This document shows, one piece after another, positions 31,630-39,670 of a stretch of 64,000 nucleotides of DNA. The number at the start of each line of letters is the position of its first letter. The stretch's first letter is position 1. The DNA is from Actinomycetota bacterium (GTDB taxonomy: Bacteria > Actinomycetota > Actinomycetes > Nanopelagicales > Nanopelagicaceae). The notes under the pieces are model-generated. The model made no database searches and was not told the origin of the DNA. It saw only the letters and a program-made list of their open reading frames with translations. The stretch spans positions 22,986 through 86,985 of the forward strand of contig VGAL01000003.1 in assembly GCA_016870715.1 (NCBI GenBank), given 5' to 3'. The translations under genes and the position numbers were made by a program.

Positions 31630-31702
31630 CAGGGCAGAAGGGATTTGAACCCCCAACCCCCGGTTTTGGAGACCGGTGCTCTACCAGTTGAACTACTGCC
31701 CT
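31630..31702 (-). tRNA. trpT: tRNA-Trp (CCA anticodon)
   Basis: The cloverleaf folds cleanly. The acceptor stem is AGGGCAG / CTGCCCT and the anticodon stem CCGGT / ACCGG encloses the loop CTCCAAA with anticodon CCA. The T-arm contains GGTTCAAATC and the discriminator is G. The 3' CCA is not encoded. It lies just upstream of secE on the same strand. Confidence 0.95.
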
Positions 31703-31839
31703 CCAGCGCTTCGCGACCCTCGCTTCTTGATGAAGAAGGGCTGGCCACGGAAGGAGCTAGGGGAGTGAGTTTACGGGTCAAGGTGGCGCGGGGTCTAATT
31801 GGGGCGGCGATCTCCCCTTGGTCTGGCAGGATTACCGCC

Positions 31840-33048
31840 GTGTCCCAACCCGCCAAACCCCGGATTTCTAAGCGCATCGCAGCGATCGCCGAATCAGCCA
31901 CCCTTGCAGTCGATGGAAAAGCTAAAGCCCTCAAAGCAGCCGGTCGCCCCGTCATTGGCTTTGGCGCTGGTGAGCCAGATTTTCCTACCCCCGGATATAT
32001 CGTCGATGCTGCTGAAAAGGCGGTCCGAGTTGTAGCAAATCATCGATATACACCCACGCCAGGATTGCCTGAACTCCGCCAAGCGATTGTCGCGAAAACC
32101 TTACGTGACTCTCAATTCGAGATAACTGTCGACAACGTACTCGTAACAAATGGTGGCAAGCAGGCTGTATATCAATCCATCGCAACAATCGTTGATCAAG
32201 GAGATGAGGTTATTCTTCCCGCTCCTTATTGGACCACCTACCCGGAATGCATTCGTTTAGCAGGTGGTATTCCGATTGAAGTCTTTGCAGATGAGACGAG
32301 CAATTATTGCGTGAGCGTGGAACAACTTGAAGCAGCCCGGACACCGAAGACAAAGGCACTGATTTTCTGTTCGCCAAGTAATCCAACTGGTTCGGTGTAC
32401 ACCCCAGAACAAGTGCGGGCAATCGGTGAGTGGGCACTCAAACATGGAATTTGGATTATCACCGATGAGATTTACGAACATTTGCGTTATGACGGCGTGC
32501 AAGCTCCATCCTTACCTGTTTTAATTCCCGAGTTGGCCGATCAAACAATCATCCTTAATGGGGTCGCGAAGACTTATGCGATGACGGGCTGGCGAGTGGG
32601 TTGGATGATTGGCCCTAAAGATGTAATTAAAGCAGCAACAAACTTACAATCTCATCTGACAAGCAACGTATCGAATGTGGCTCAACGGGCAGCAATTGCT
32701 GCGCTCACTGGTGATCTCAGTGCTGTTGAAGAGATGAAAGTTGCCTTCGATCGTCGACGTAAATTGATCGTCAAAATGCTTAATGAAATTGATGGGTTTG
32801 AATGTCCAATGCCTCAAGGTGCATTTTATGTTTATCCAGCAGTCCATAAGGTGCTAGGTCGCGAAATTCGCGGAAAGAAACCCACGTCTAGCTCTGAACT
32901 GGCAACGTTGATTCTTGATGAGGTCGAAGTTGCAGCCGTTCCTGGTGAAGCATTTGGGCCATCTGGATATCTTCGCTTCTCTTATGCGTTAAGCGATGAA
33001 GATATCGTCGAGGGAATTTCACGTATCAAAAAACTCATTAATGGCTAG
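31840..33048 (+). CDS. aspC: Aspartate aminotransferase family (class I PLP aminotransferase)
   Basis: It transfers amino groups between aspartate or glutamate and 2-oxo acids using PLP. I place the start at GTG 31840-31842 (preceded by GCAGGA at 8 bases), because earlier in-frame codons run through tRNA-Trp. This gives 402 residues. PLP-site features are [40 protein letters not shown] and the Schiff-base Lys in [17 protein letters not shown]; the C-terminus has [12 protein letters not shown]. Type-Ib aspartate aminotransferase is the best guess. Its 3' end overlaps murB by 11 bases, convergently. Confidence 0.93.
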   Translation: MSQPAKPRISKRIAAIAESATLAVDGKAKALKAAGRPVIGFGAGEPDFPTPGYIVDAAEKAVRVVANHRYTPTPGLPELRQAIVAKTLRDSQFEITVDNVLVTNGGKQAVYQSIATIVDQGDEVILPAPYWTTYPECIRLAGGIPIEVFADETSNYCVSVEQLEAARTPKTKALIFCSPSNPTGSVYTPEQVRAIGEWALKHGIWIITDEIYEHLRYDGVQAPSLPVLIPELADQTIILNGVAKTYAMTGWRVGWMIGPKDVIKAATNLQSHLTSNVSNVAQRAAIAALTGDLSAVEEMKVAFDRRRKLIVKMLNEIDGFECPMPQGAFYVYPAVHKVLGREIRGKKPTSSSELATLILDEVEVAAVPGEAFGPSGYLRFSYALSDEDIVEGISRIKKLING

Positions 33049-34054
33049 TTAGGTCGCAATTCACAAGTCGGACTTCGGGCTCAAGTGCAATTCCAAACTT
33101 CGTCCTTACAGCCTCCTGACAGGCTTTTGCTAGTTCAATCAAATCGTCGCTACGCGCCTGACTAAGATTTGCCAGCGCGAGAACATGCTTAGTGGATATT
33201 CCAGCGCCTGCATGTCTTTGGCCTTTCTTTATCCCCGATTGTTCGAGTAACCATGCAGCGGAAAGTTTCACTGTGCCATCAGGGTTTGGCCATTGCGGTG
33301 CTGCTTGAGGTAAGCCAGTTGCAAATTCTGAAGTCACTGAAGGGTTAACAAAGAAAGAACCAGCTGACCAGGTATCTCGATCATGTTCTGAAAGGAGCAT
33401 GCCCTTGCGCTCTCTTATCTTTAAGACTCGCTCGCGGACTGCACTTACTGATGCGCGCTCTCCCACTTTGATTTCTAATTCATTTGCAAGCTCAGAATAT
33501 GTTATGGGAATAGATAACTCGCCTCTCTTTAATTGGACTGTTACATCTAGTATCACAAAACGGTTTGGCTCTTCTTTGAATAGCGAGCTGCGGTAACCGA
33601 ACCCACATTGATTTGGAGTAAAGGTACTCTGCTCCTTTGCGACTCGATCCCAAGTGCGTACGCGTGCCACAACCTCTTTGAGCTCTTGGCCATACGCGCC
33701 AATATTCTGAATAGGCGCCGCACCTACTCGACCAGGAATGCCGCTCAGCGTTTCAAGACCAGAGAACCCCGCTGCGACGGTCTGTCCCACGAAAGCATCC
33801 CATTCCACACCAGCAGCAACTGTGATCATTCCGCCGGAGCAAGCGTCATAATCCAATTCACTTCCCTGGTTACTGATCCGCAACACTGTTCCATCAAAAT
33901 CAGAGTCGCCAGCAAGAATGTTTGAGCCCCCACCAATAACTTGCACGGGTTCAGATTTGTTAACGGTTTTAAGAATTATCTCTTCTGAGGTTCCTTCGAC
34001 AAACTCTGATATCAATCCGCCTACACGAAAAGTTGTCAGGTCGGAGAATCTCAT
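33038..34054 (-). CDS. murB: UDP-N-acetylenolpyruvoylglucosamine reductase
   Basis: MurB makes UDP-MurNAc for peptidoglycan. FAD-binding features are [21 protein letters not shown] and [20 protein letters not shown]; the catalytic Ser is in [10 protein letters not shown] and the C-terminal Glu in EPEVRLVN. Length 338. The ATG is preceded by TAATCT six bases upstream, with no Shine-Dalgarno site, so it may be transcribed as a leaderless mRNA from a promoter inside the end of the upstream glycosyltransferase gene. Confidence 0.95.
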   Translation of the reverse strand: MRFSDLTTFRVGGLISEFVEGTSEEIILKTVNKSEPVQVIGGGSNILAGDSDFDGTVLRISNQGSELDYDACSGGMITVAAGVEWDAFVGQTVAAGFSGLETLSGIPGRVGAAPIQNIGAYGQELKEVVARVRTWDRVAKEQSTFTPNQCGFGYRSSLFKEEPNRFVILDVTVQLKRGELSIPITYSELANELEIKVGERASVSAVRERVLKIRERKGMLLSEHDRDTWSAGSFFVNPSVTSEFATGLPQAAPQWPNPDGTVKLSAAWLLEQSGIKKGQRHAGAGISTKHVLALANLSQARSDDLIELAKACQEAVRTKFGIALEPEVRLVNCDLTSH

Positions 34055-34060
34055 GCGAAA

Positions 34061-34066
34061 AGATTA
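34061..34066 (-). promoter_or_regulatory. -10 box for leaderless murB transcript
   Basis: TAATCT on the coding strand ends six bases before the murB ATG, the spacing expected if the start codon is also the transcription start. No ribosome-binding site is present. It overlaps the stop region of the upstream gene. Confidence 0.5.
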
Positions 34067-34750
34067 CCGGCGCGATGCAAGAATCCCTAGATTCCCGCGG
34101 AAACGCTTGAGTAAACGTTGGTAATTCTCCTTGGAATGCTTCTCTCGATAAGCGCTATCGACATCGTAGTATCCGTGATGGCGCTCTTGAGCCAGTGGCA
34201 ATTCAACTTGTACCAATTTGCCACCTGCTTCCCGGAGGGCAAGTGAAAACTCTAGATCTGCATTTCTGTAATACTTAGCGCTCGGATTTGCACCAACAGC
34301 CTTTGCAAATTTCCGATTGAGGACCATAAAGTAACCAAAAAGCACATCTACTTCTCCTGGGCCTTTGTCATCTACTGATCGCCATTCATCGTCAAGATTT
34401 ATTAATCCACCGCGCCAACCAACCCCCACAACTCCATCAGAGAATGTAGAAATCACATCTGGAAAGGGATTGGCTAAAAAACGAGTTGAAGGATCCATGA
34501 GTGTTATGTAGTCGCTGCTCACCTCTTCGAGCAGAAGATTTACCACGTTCGACCAACCCAGCCGTTGTTTCTGATAGTTAATGCTTACTCGTGGCTTGAA
34601 TGCTTCGAGAGGTTCGAAATCTTGTTTGCCATTGACCACGATATAGATTGGGGCTTGTGAATTTTCGATTACAGCTCTAACTGAATCGAGAAAGTCCTCG
34701 AGATAACCATCTAGAATCAGGGTAACTGTGATATCGCGCTCGCTTATCAC
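34064..34750 (-). CDS. Glycosyltransferase family 2-like protein
   Basis: I place the start at GTG 34748-34750, which overlaps the upstream stop as GTGA. The resulting 228-residue protein begins VISERDITVTLILDGYLEDF. A GT-A-like fold is suggested by the alternating hydrophobic strands, the region DYITLMDPSTRFLANPF in the usual nucleotide-sugar position, and FGYFMVLNRKFAKAVG. The later NADLEFSLALREAGGKLVQV is typical of family-2 enzymes acting on polysaccharides. The canonical DxD is replaced by DPS, so the donor and activity are uncertain. It lies inside the hadA-hadB-murB group. Confidence 0.75.
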   Translation of the reverse strand: MISERDITVTLILDGYLEDFLDSVRAVIENSQAPIYIVVNGKQDFEPLEAFKPRVSINYQKQRLGWSNVVNLLLEEVSSDYITLMDPSTRFLANPFPDVISTFSDGVVGVGWRGGLINLDDEWRSVDDKGPGEVDVLFGYFMVLNRKFAKAVGANPSAKYYRNADLEFSLALREAGGKLVQVELPLAQERHHGYYDVDSAYREKHSKENYQRLLKRFRGNLGILASRR

Positions 34751-35166
34751 AATCGAATTCGAGCTTTCGTCTGACCAAGTACTTTCACGCCTTCGCATAG
34801 CGCCGTAACTTCTACGGTAACTTCAGACTCACTTACCTCTCCCACCCGTCCGGAGAAAGTAATCGTGGTGTCACGGTCAGAAGTAACCACGACAGGCTTA
34901 GTGAACCTCGTAGAAAATTCCACTACATCTTTATCTGAACCAACCCAAAGACGGACCCAAAGACGGATGGCCTCTCCGGCGAGCGCCATTGTGTACATCC
35001 CATGTGCAATGACATTTGGTAGCCCAACAGATTTAGCAAATTCTTCATCTAAATGAATTGGATTGTGGTCTCCACTTGCCATCGCATATGCGCGTAATTT
35101 TTCTCTGTTCACCGTCATAGTTTGTTCGGGAAGTTCCTGTCCCGATTGGAAACTGGTAATAATCAT
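34747..35166 (-). CDS. hadB: MaoC-like (R)-hydratase, HadB type
   Basis: The 139-residue hot-dog protein has the hydratase motif YAMASGDHNPIHLDEEFAKS, with the catalytic Asp and His, and IAHGMYTMALAGEAI. In mycobacteria HadB is the catalytic partner of HadA in 3-hydroxyacyl-ACP dehydration. It overlaps the hadA-like gene by 4 bases (ATGA), as in a heterodimer pair. The physiological substrate here is unknown; the position beside rpmG and murB is conserved in actinobacteria. Confidence 0.85.
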   Translation of the reverse strand: MIITSFQSGQELPEQTMTVNREKLRAYAMASGDHNPIHLDEEFAKSVGLPNVIAHGMYTMALAGEAIRLWVRLWVGSDKDVVEFSTRFTKPVVVTSDRDTTITFSGRVGEVSESEVTVEVTALCEGVKVLGQTKARIRL

Positions 35167-35564
35167 GATTGTTCACCCCGAAAAACAAGAGTGGACCAAG
35201 TTGATGAGAGTAGTACTCCCGTCACAGCATCAGAGAAATCTGTCCTGATGGAGATGAATTCATTTCCAGCAAGGCTCTTATAACTTTCAATCTCGCTTAC
35301 TGAAAGCAATTCATCTCCTGCGGCAAATGGACGATGGTGCAGGAACCTCTGATCACCATGAACCACTCGCGACCAATCAAATCCCAAGGTTGGGAGGAAT
35401 TCTTCGGCGGCCTTAACTGAGAACACGATCAGGTAGGTGGGTGGAGCGCTTCCAGGTTCGGCGCCAATGGCTCTAGCAAATACATCGAGCGAATCAGCGG
35501 TGATTTTATTTCGAAGCGAAGATGAAAATCGGCGCCCGATTAATTCGGGGCCGTGCACTGCCAT
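35163..35564 (-). CDS. hadA: MaoC N-terminal-like dehydratase, HadA type
   Basis: The 133-residue protein is a FAS1-like dehydratase fold (LIGRRFSSSLRNKITADSLD, APPTYLIVFSV, RVVHGDQRFLHHRPFAAGDE). It lacks the D-H hydratase signature, as expected of the non-catalytic, substrate-holding subunit of a HadAB-like heterodimer. It follows rpmG by 3 bases and is coupled to the hadB-like gene. Confidence 0.83.
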   Translation of the reverse strand: MAVHGPELIGRRFSSSLRNKITADSLDVFARAIGAEPGSAPPTYLIVFSVKAAEEFLPTLGFDWSRVVHGDQRFLHHRPFAAGDELLSVSEIESYKSLAGNEFISIRTDFSDAVTGVLLSSTWSTLVFRGEQS

Positions 35565-35567
35565 GGA

Positions 35568-35738
35568 TTAACGGCTCTCCCGATGGAGCGTGCTCGCCTT
35601 GCACCGTGGGCAGAATTTCTTCATCTCGAGCCGGTCCGGATCGTTGCGACGATTCTTCTTGGTTATGTAGTTGCGCTCTTTGCACTCCACGCAGGCCATA
35701 GTGATCTTTGGGCGGATATCCGCGCTCTTGCTGGCCAT
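35568..35738 (-). CDS. rpmG: 50S ribosomal protein L33 (zinc-binding form)
   Basis: A 56-residue protein from the ATG at 35736-35738, preceded by AAGGAGT. The sequence [20 protein letters not shown], then [19 protein letters not shown] and [14 protein letters not shown], is L33. The zinc ligands are Cys16, Cys19, Cys43 and Cys46. Location between tRNA-Met and the hadA-like gene is the standard actinobacterial arrangement. Confidence 0.97.
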   Translation of the reverse strand: MASKSADIRPKITMACVECKERNYITKKNRRNDPDRLEMKKFCPRCKASTLHRESR

Positions 35739-35806
35739 CGTCGTACTCCTTATATAAGTAATGTGCGGGAGGAAGGCTACCTGCTAGCCCACCTCTTTCG
35801 GAAATC

Positions 35807-35883
35807 TGGTAGCGGAGGCCGGATTTGAACCGGCGACACAGCGATTATGAGCCGCTTGCTCTACCAAGCTGAGCTACCCCGCC
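35807..35883 (-). tRNA. metT: tRNA-Met (CAU anticodon, elongator type)
   Basis: The acceptor stem is GGCGGGG / CTCCGCT and the anticodon stem AGCGG / TCGCT encloses CTCATAA with anticodon CAT. The T-arm is GCCGGTTCAAATCCGGC, the discriminator is A, and the 3' CCA is encoded. Position 1 pairs and the anticodon stem lacks three G-C pairs, so it is not the initiator. A CAU anticodon could also be tRNA-Ile2 with lysidine, but the place between tRNA-Thr and rpmG favours elongator Met. Confidence 0.9.
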
Positions 35884-35884
35884 G

Positions 35885-35957
35885 AGCCCCCCAACGGAAT
35901 CGAACCGTTGACCTTTTCCTTACCATGGAAACGCTCTACCTACTGAGCTAGGGGGGC
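35885..35957 (-). tRNA. thrT: tRNA-Thr (GGU anticodon)
   Basis: The acceptor stem is GCCCCCC / GGGGGGC. The anticodon stem TTTCC / GGAAA encloses ATGGTAA with anticodon GGT, and the T-arm reads AACGGTTCGATTCCGTT. The discriminator is T and CCA is not encoded. It lies one base from tRNA-Met, so the two are almost certainly one transcript. Confidence 0.95.
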
Positions 35958-35981
35958 AGTACTGAAGGGGAAAAGGGTACC

Positions 35982-37298
35982 TCAGTTTGAGGCCGGTCGC
36001 TCCAACATCTCCGTCACAAGCGCTGCGATGGCTGAGCGCTCGCTACGTACCAGGGTCACATGGGCAAAGAGTGGATCGCCTTTGAGAGCTTCGATCACTG
36101 CAACCACTCCGTCATGCCGACCTACGCGCAAGTTATCTCGCTGCGCCACATCATGCGTAAGGACAACGCGCGAACCCTGACCAATTCGTGAGAGCACAGT
36201 TAGGAGGACGCCGCGTTCTAGCGATTGCGCTTCATCGACAATCACAAATGAATCATGGAGTGAGCGACCACGAATATGAGTCAGTGGAAGAACCTCAATC
36301 AGTCCGCGCGCCATAATCTCTTCGATAACATGTTGACTAACAAGAGCGCCCAACGTGTCGAATACTGCTTGTGCCCACGGTGACATCTTCTCGCCCTCAC
36401 TACCAGGGAGGTATCCGAGTTCTTGACCACCAACTGGATAGAGCGGCCTGAAGATGATGATCTTCTTATGCAATCTTCGTTCCATCACCGCTTCAAGCCC
36501 TGCACAAATTGCTAGCGCACTCTTGCCAGTGCCGGCGCGACCACCGAGTGAAACGATGCCAATTTCGTTATCGAGCAATAGGTCAAGCGCGATTCGCTGC
36601 TCAGCGCTTCTTCCGTGAAGTCCGAATGCATCTCGATCGCCACGAACCAGTCTTAATTTGCGATCGTGTGTGATTCGGGCTAATGCACTCCCCTTATTCG
36701 AGTGGATTACGACACCAGTGTGCACCGGCAGGTCCTTGATCTCATCACAGACAACTTGTTCGCTCTGATAGAGCTGATCGACAACTTCTGACGCGAGCGT
36801 CATTTCGGTGATTCCAGTCCATCCACTACTTACTGCAAGTTCTGCTCGATATTCTTCAGCGACTATTCCCACCGCCGATGCTTTAACTCTTAGAGGCAAA
36901 TCTTTAGTAACGAGTACAACCTCTCGCCCATCACGTTTCAAATTTCGTGCAACAGCAAGGACCCGCGAATCATTCGTTCCATCTCGAAAGAAACTTGATG
37001 GCAGCCCAGTACTATCACTGTGATTCAATTCCACGGTGAACGTTCCACCACTTTCATTAATCATCATTGGAGCATCAAGGCGCCCGTGTTCAACCCGCAA
37101 ATCATCCAGGCTCCTGAGCGCAGCACGAGCAAAATATCCAAGCTCCGGATGGTCTCGTTTACTCTCTAATTCAGAGATGACAACAATCGGCAGTACAACT
37201 TCATGTTCGTCAAAGCGATGGAGGGCCGCTGGATCAGCGAGTAAGACGCTGGTATCTAGTACATAAGTCTTTCGAGTGTTGCCCGTCTCACCTGGCAC
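35982..37298 (-). CDS. phoH2: PIN domain-PhoH family ATPase (PhoH2-like)
   Basis: Residues 1-150 are a PIN ribonuclease domain ([20 protein letters not shown] with the acidic cluster continuing at ISELESK and DSRVLAVA). The C-terminal half is a PhoH ATPase ([20 protein letters not shown]alker [15 protein letters not shown]alker B). PhoH2 proteins of mycobacteria couple RNA unwinding and cleavage; the exact role here is not shown. The start is GTG, 7 bases after TAGATT and without a ribosome-binding site, so it looks leaderless. It follows uppS by 45 bases. Confidence 0.92.
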   Translation of the reverse strand: MPGETGNTRKTYVLDTSVLLADPAALHRFDEHEVVLPIVVISELESKRDHPELGYFARAALRSLDDLRVEHGRLDAPMMINESGGTFTVELNHSDSTGLPSSFFRDGTNDSRVLAVARNLKRDGREVVLVTKDLPLRVKASAVGIVAEEYRAELAVSSGWTGITEMTLASEVVDQLYQSEQVVCDEIKDLPVHTGVVIHSNKGSALARITHDRKLRLVRGDRDAFGLHGRSAEQRIALDLLLDNEIGIVSLGGRAGTGKSALAICAGLEAVMERRLHKKIIIFRPLYPVGGQELGYLPGSEGEKMSPWAQAVFDTLGALVSQHVIEEIMARGLIEVLPLTHIRGRSLHDSFVIVDEAQSLERGVLLTVLSRIGQGSRVVLTHDVAQRDNLRVGRHDGVVAVIEALKGDPLFAHVTLVRSERSAIAALVTEMLERPASN

Positions 37299-37305
37299 GG
37301 TATGT

Positions 37306-37311
37306 AATCTA
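37306..37311 (-). promoter_or_regulatory. -10 box for leaderless phoH2-like transcript
   Basis: TAGATT on the coding strand is separated by seven bases from the GTG start, matching the actinobacterial pattern in which the start codon is at or next to the transcript 5' end. Confidence 0.5.
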
Positions 37312-37343
37312 GAACTGTCGGCAGGGGTAACTGCTACGACACG

Positions 37344-38120
37344 CTATCGGCCAAAGCGACGATTTCGTTGGGCATAAGCCCTTAGCGCACGGAGGAAATC
37401 TAGGCGACGGAAATCTGGCCAAAACGCTTCGCAGAAGTAGAACTCAGAGTGGGCGCTCTGCCAGAGCAAGAATCCTGAGAGACGCTGTTCACCGGAAGTT
37501 CTTATGACAAGGTCCGGGTCGGGCTGACCTGCCGTGTATAAGTGTCGAGAGATCTCCTCCATCGTTAACTTATCTATTGCCGATTCAAGGTTCTCGCCCC
37601 TGTGAAGGTTCTCGCTAAGTAACTGTCGAACTGCGTCGGTGATCTCGCGTCTTCCGCCATAACCAATCGCGAGATTCACCGCTAGCTCTTCTCGTTTCGG
37701 ACTCTTTGTGACTGCATCCTTTAGGCGCACATTCAACCACTCAGGTAACAACTCTGTAGCGCCCATAAAATGTAATTTCCAACGACCGAACTTAGAGAGC
37801 GCCTCAACTGTTTCTGCGATGATTTCGAGAAGTGGTTCCAACTCACTTTTCTCTCGGGTGAGATTATCTGTTGAGAGCATCCACAAAGTAACAACTCTGA
37901 CTTTTGATTCCTCGCACCAGGTAAGAAAATCGATAATCTTTCGAGCACCGGCGCTGTGTCCACTTTTAGAAGAAGCGAGGTTTGCTTTAGCCCAGCGGCG
38001 ATTACCATCGAGAATTACCCCAACGTGTTTAGGTGTCGCCTCAGAATCGAGTTTTCGAAAGAGTCGAGCTTCGTAAAGCGGATAGATGATGCTCTTTACA
38101 ATACTTTTTATCAATCGCAT
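37344..38120 (-). CDS. uppS: Isoprenyl (cis-prenyl) transferase, undecaprenyl/decaprenyl diphosphate synthase family
   Basis: It condenses isopentenyl diphosphate units in cis to make lipid carriers for cell-wall synthesis. The catalytic Asp is in HVGVILDGNRRWAKANL, followed by VRVVTLWMLSTDNLTREKSE and RTSGEQRLSGFLLWQSAHSE. Length 258. Actinobacteria often have two such enzymes (short- and long-chain); I cannot tell the chain length. It is 5 bases after the DUF3817 gene. Confidence 0.92.
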   Translation of the reverse strand: MRLIKSIVKSIIYPLYEARLFRKLDSEATPKHVGVILDGNRRWAKANLASSKSGHSAGARKIIDFLTWCEESKVRVVTLWMLSTDNLTREKSELEPLLEIIAETVEALSKFGRWKLHFMGATELLPEWLNVRLKDAVTKSPKREELAVNLAIGYGGRREITDAVRQLLSENLHRGENLESAIDKLTMEEISRHLYTAGQPDPDLVIRTSGEQRLSGFLLWQSAHSEFYFCEAFWPDFRRLDFLRALRAYAQRNRRFGR

Positions 38121-38125
38121 GGGCT

Positions 38126-38431
38126 TTACAGATTCTGGGCTAATTTCTGGGCTTTACGCTCTGTGATGAATGACGCGATGGGAAGTGTGCCGGCAAGAGT
38201 AAAGAGAATTACTCGTTTGATTTGCCAACCTGCTCGAACTGCAAGATTGACTGTTGCTAATACATACAGCGCATACACATAACCATGAACAATTGGGATC
38301 CAGAGGACTTTTTCTTCGATACTGGGCAGATTAAGTAGATATTTGACTGGCAATTCAATAAACCAAAGGAGAAGCGACATGATTCCCGCGGCCACACTCA
38401 TAATGCGATATCTAGTCAGGACTGAAGGCAT
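38126..38431 (-). CDS. DUF3817 integral membrane protein
   Basis: A 101-residue protein with three likely membrane segments (about residues 10-30, 45-65 and 72-92). The motif KVLWIPIVHGYVYALYVLAT and the C-terminal TLAGTLPIASFITERKA are typical of DUF3817. The function is unknown. The ATG lies six bases after TAGGAT, a leaderless arrangement, even though it directly follows the SURF1 gene. Confidence 0.8.
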   Translation of the reverse strand: MPSVLTRYRIMSVAAGIMSLLLWFIELPVKYLLNLPSIEEKVLWIPIVHGYVYALYVLATVNLAVRAGWQIKRVILFTLAGTLPIASFITERKAQKLAQNL

Positions 38432-38437
38432 AACTTA

Positions 38438-38443
38438 ATCCTA
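38438..38443 (-). promoter_or_regulatory. -10 box for leaderless DUF3817 transcript
   Basis: TAGGAT on the coding strand ends six bases before the ATG. Its first three bases are the stop codon of the upstream SURF1 gene, so the promoter is embedded in the junction. Confidence 0.45.
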
Positions 38444-39121
38444 GCTCTGAGATTCACTCTTGGATCGAATTAATGGTAGCGCCAGCGCCAATAACGCCAT
38501 TAGCCACCAGACGACCACATAGGAGATATGTTGCCAATAGAAGCCAGAAACTTTGATTACTGGAATCGGAGACGGAACTCTCTCAATCTCTATCTCAGGC
38601 TGCTCACTTTGAGCAATGATGTATCCATCAAAGAAATCAGAGCCGAACTCCGAGAGCAGAAGCGCTGAATCGATTCGAGGCAAGAAACCTGATTTCACCT
38701 CGCCATATTTATTATTAATCTGACTTGGCATTAGTCGTCCGACTACTTGAATTGACTCTCTTGAAATCGGGAGCGAGTCTGCACTTATGCCGCGTACGAT
38801 TGCAATTTTTCCAGAACCTTCAACTTGGAGTACGCCCACTAACCACGTACCTACTTTGCCATTCACATCCTCTTGATTAGGGGCTTGCAGATTGGACAGA
38901 TATGTACCTCTAACTTGCACGATACGACTAAGCGCATCGTTACTCAAAGATTCGTTAGGTTGTGCAACCGATAACAACGCTACTGTTGCTCGCTCAGCCT
39001 GTGGTTTCGAGATTTCTTGCATCAACTGAGCCTTGTCGAGTTGCCATAAACCAAGTCTGAAAAAAATTACCGCGAAAAAAATAGCAACTACTACTACTCC
39101 GATTTTCTGACGATTAATCAC
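38441..39121 (-). CDS. SURF1 family cytochrome oxidase assembly protein
   Basis: The 226-residue protein has an N-terminal membrane helix (GVVVVAIFFAVIFFRLGLWQL, with the conserved G-x-WQL-x-K), a soluble middle domain containing VRGTYLS and GTWLVGVLQVEG, and a C-terminal helix (WQHISYVVVWWLMALLALAL). This is the SURF1 layout; the family helps insert haem a into cytochrome aa3 oxidase, implying aerobic respiration. The start is GTG. It sits between two small membrane-protein genes. Confidence 0.85.
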   Translation of the reverse strand: MINRQKIGVVVVAIFFAVIFFRLGLWQLDKAQLMQEISKPQAERATVALLSVAQPNESLSNDALSRIVQVRGTYLSNLQAPNQEDVNGKVGTWLVGVLQVEGSGKIAIVRGISADSLPISRESIQVVGRLMPSQINNKYGEVKSGFLPRIDSALLLSEFGSDFFDGYIIAQSEQPEIEIERVPSPIPVIKVSGFYWQHISYVVVWWLMALLALALPLIRSKSESQS

Positions 39122-39129
39122 AACAAGCG

Positions 39130-39279
39130 CTATTTATCATTCTCGCGATTGGGATCCAGTTTCTGTATTCGCTTATAGCCACTCCGGATCACAAGTCCCA
39201 CTGCAACAAAGAGCAAAAAGACCACAATCGACCCCACAGTTCCAGGATTGACGATTTCAGGATCAGGAATGGCGGCCAT
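39130..39279 (-). CDS. Small single-span membrane protein (49 residues)
   Basis: From the ATG at 39277-39279 the product is MAAIPDPEIVNPGTVGSIVV, then a hydrophobic stretch to about residue 33, then a basic tail ending in LDPNRENDK. One membrane helix with a short exposed N-terminus is predicted. A similarly sized protein is often found near the greA/mca region of actinobacteria, but its function is unknown. A longer upstream frame is not protein-like. The ATG is 7 bases after TAGATT and is probably leaderless. Confidence 0.7.
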   Translation of the reverse strand: MAAIPDPEIVNPGTVGSIVVFLLFVAVGLVIRSGYKRIQKLDPNRENDK

Positions 39280-39283
39280 AGGC

Positions 39284-39292
39284 AATAATCTA
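39284..39292. promoter_or_regulatory. Overlapping divergent -10 elements of two leaderless genes
   Basis: Within the 16-base gap the plus strand reads AATAATCTA. AATAAT (39284-39289) is six bases before the plus-strand GTG, and on the minus strand TAGATT (39292-39287) is seven bases before the minus-strand ATG. The two -10 boxes share bases, so one open complex region could serve both directions. No -35 elements are evident. Confidence 0.5.
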
Positions 39293-39295
39293 CCC

Positions 39296-39658
39296 GTGAG
39301 CCCTTCAAAAGGTCGAATCAAAAGCCTTCTTCTGGCTGCGCTCTTCGCCCTATTTCTGGCAGGAATGAGCATTGCTGGTTTTCGTTTCGCAAATCCAGAG
39401 ATCCGCTCTGATTTGGTCGCGTTCACAATCGATTCTGAAAATCAAACCACGATTCGATTCCTGATTACTCGAAAGAATCCGGCAAACCCGATTACCTGCA
39501 GAGTGATAGCACGTGATTTCAGCACTGCAATAGTGGGTGACCGATTCGTTGAGATCGGTCCCGCAACCCAAAAACGGCTTGAGCTAAAAGAGGCGATTCC
39601 TACCCGTTCACGGGCCGTTACTGCCTCTGTCGTGCGGTGCTTACCAAAAGATAGGTAA
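39296..39658 (+). CDS. DUF4307 domain membrane-anchored protein
   Basis: From GTG 39296-39298 the product has 120 residues: a short basic N-terminus (VSPSKGRIK), one membrane helix (SLLLAALFALFLAGMSIAGF), and an extracytoplasmic beta-rich domain with two Cys (ITCRVIARDFSTAIVGDRFV and VVRCLPK). This matches DUF4307, a family of unknown function usually beside greA in actinobacteria, as here. Earlier in-frame ATG codons at 39269 would overlap the divergent gene. Confidence 0.8.
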   Translation: MSPSKGRIKSLLLAALFALFLAGMSIAGFRFANPEIRSDLVAFTIDSENQTTIRFLITRKNPANPITCRVIARDFSTAIVGDRFVEIGPATQKRLELKEAIPTRSRAVTASVVRCLPKDR

Positions 39659-39670
39659 ACTTCACCAATC

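Noticed and set aside
31645..31839. N-terminal extension of the aminotransferase to an upstream ATG
   Set aside because: It would run through tRNA-Trp on the opposite strand and encodes low-complexity sequence; the GTG at 31840 matches the family start.
35807..35883. CAU tRNA read as initiator or as tRNA-Ile2
   Set aside because: The first acceptor pair is formed and the anticodon stem lacks the three G-C pairs of an initiator. Ile2 cannot be excluded from sequence alone, but the conserved Thr-Met-rpmG order favours elongator Met.
39280..39426. Longer 98-residue version of the small membrane protein
   Set aside because: The added N-terminus lies antisense to the DUF4307 gene and is Arg/Lys-rich noise; the ATG at 39277-39279 gives a clean single-span protein.
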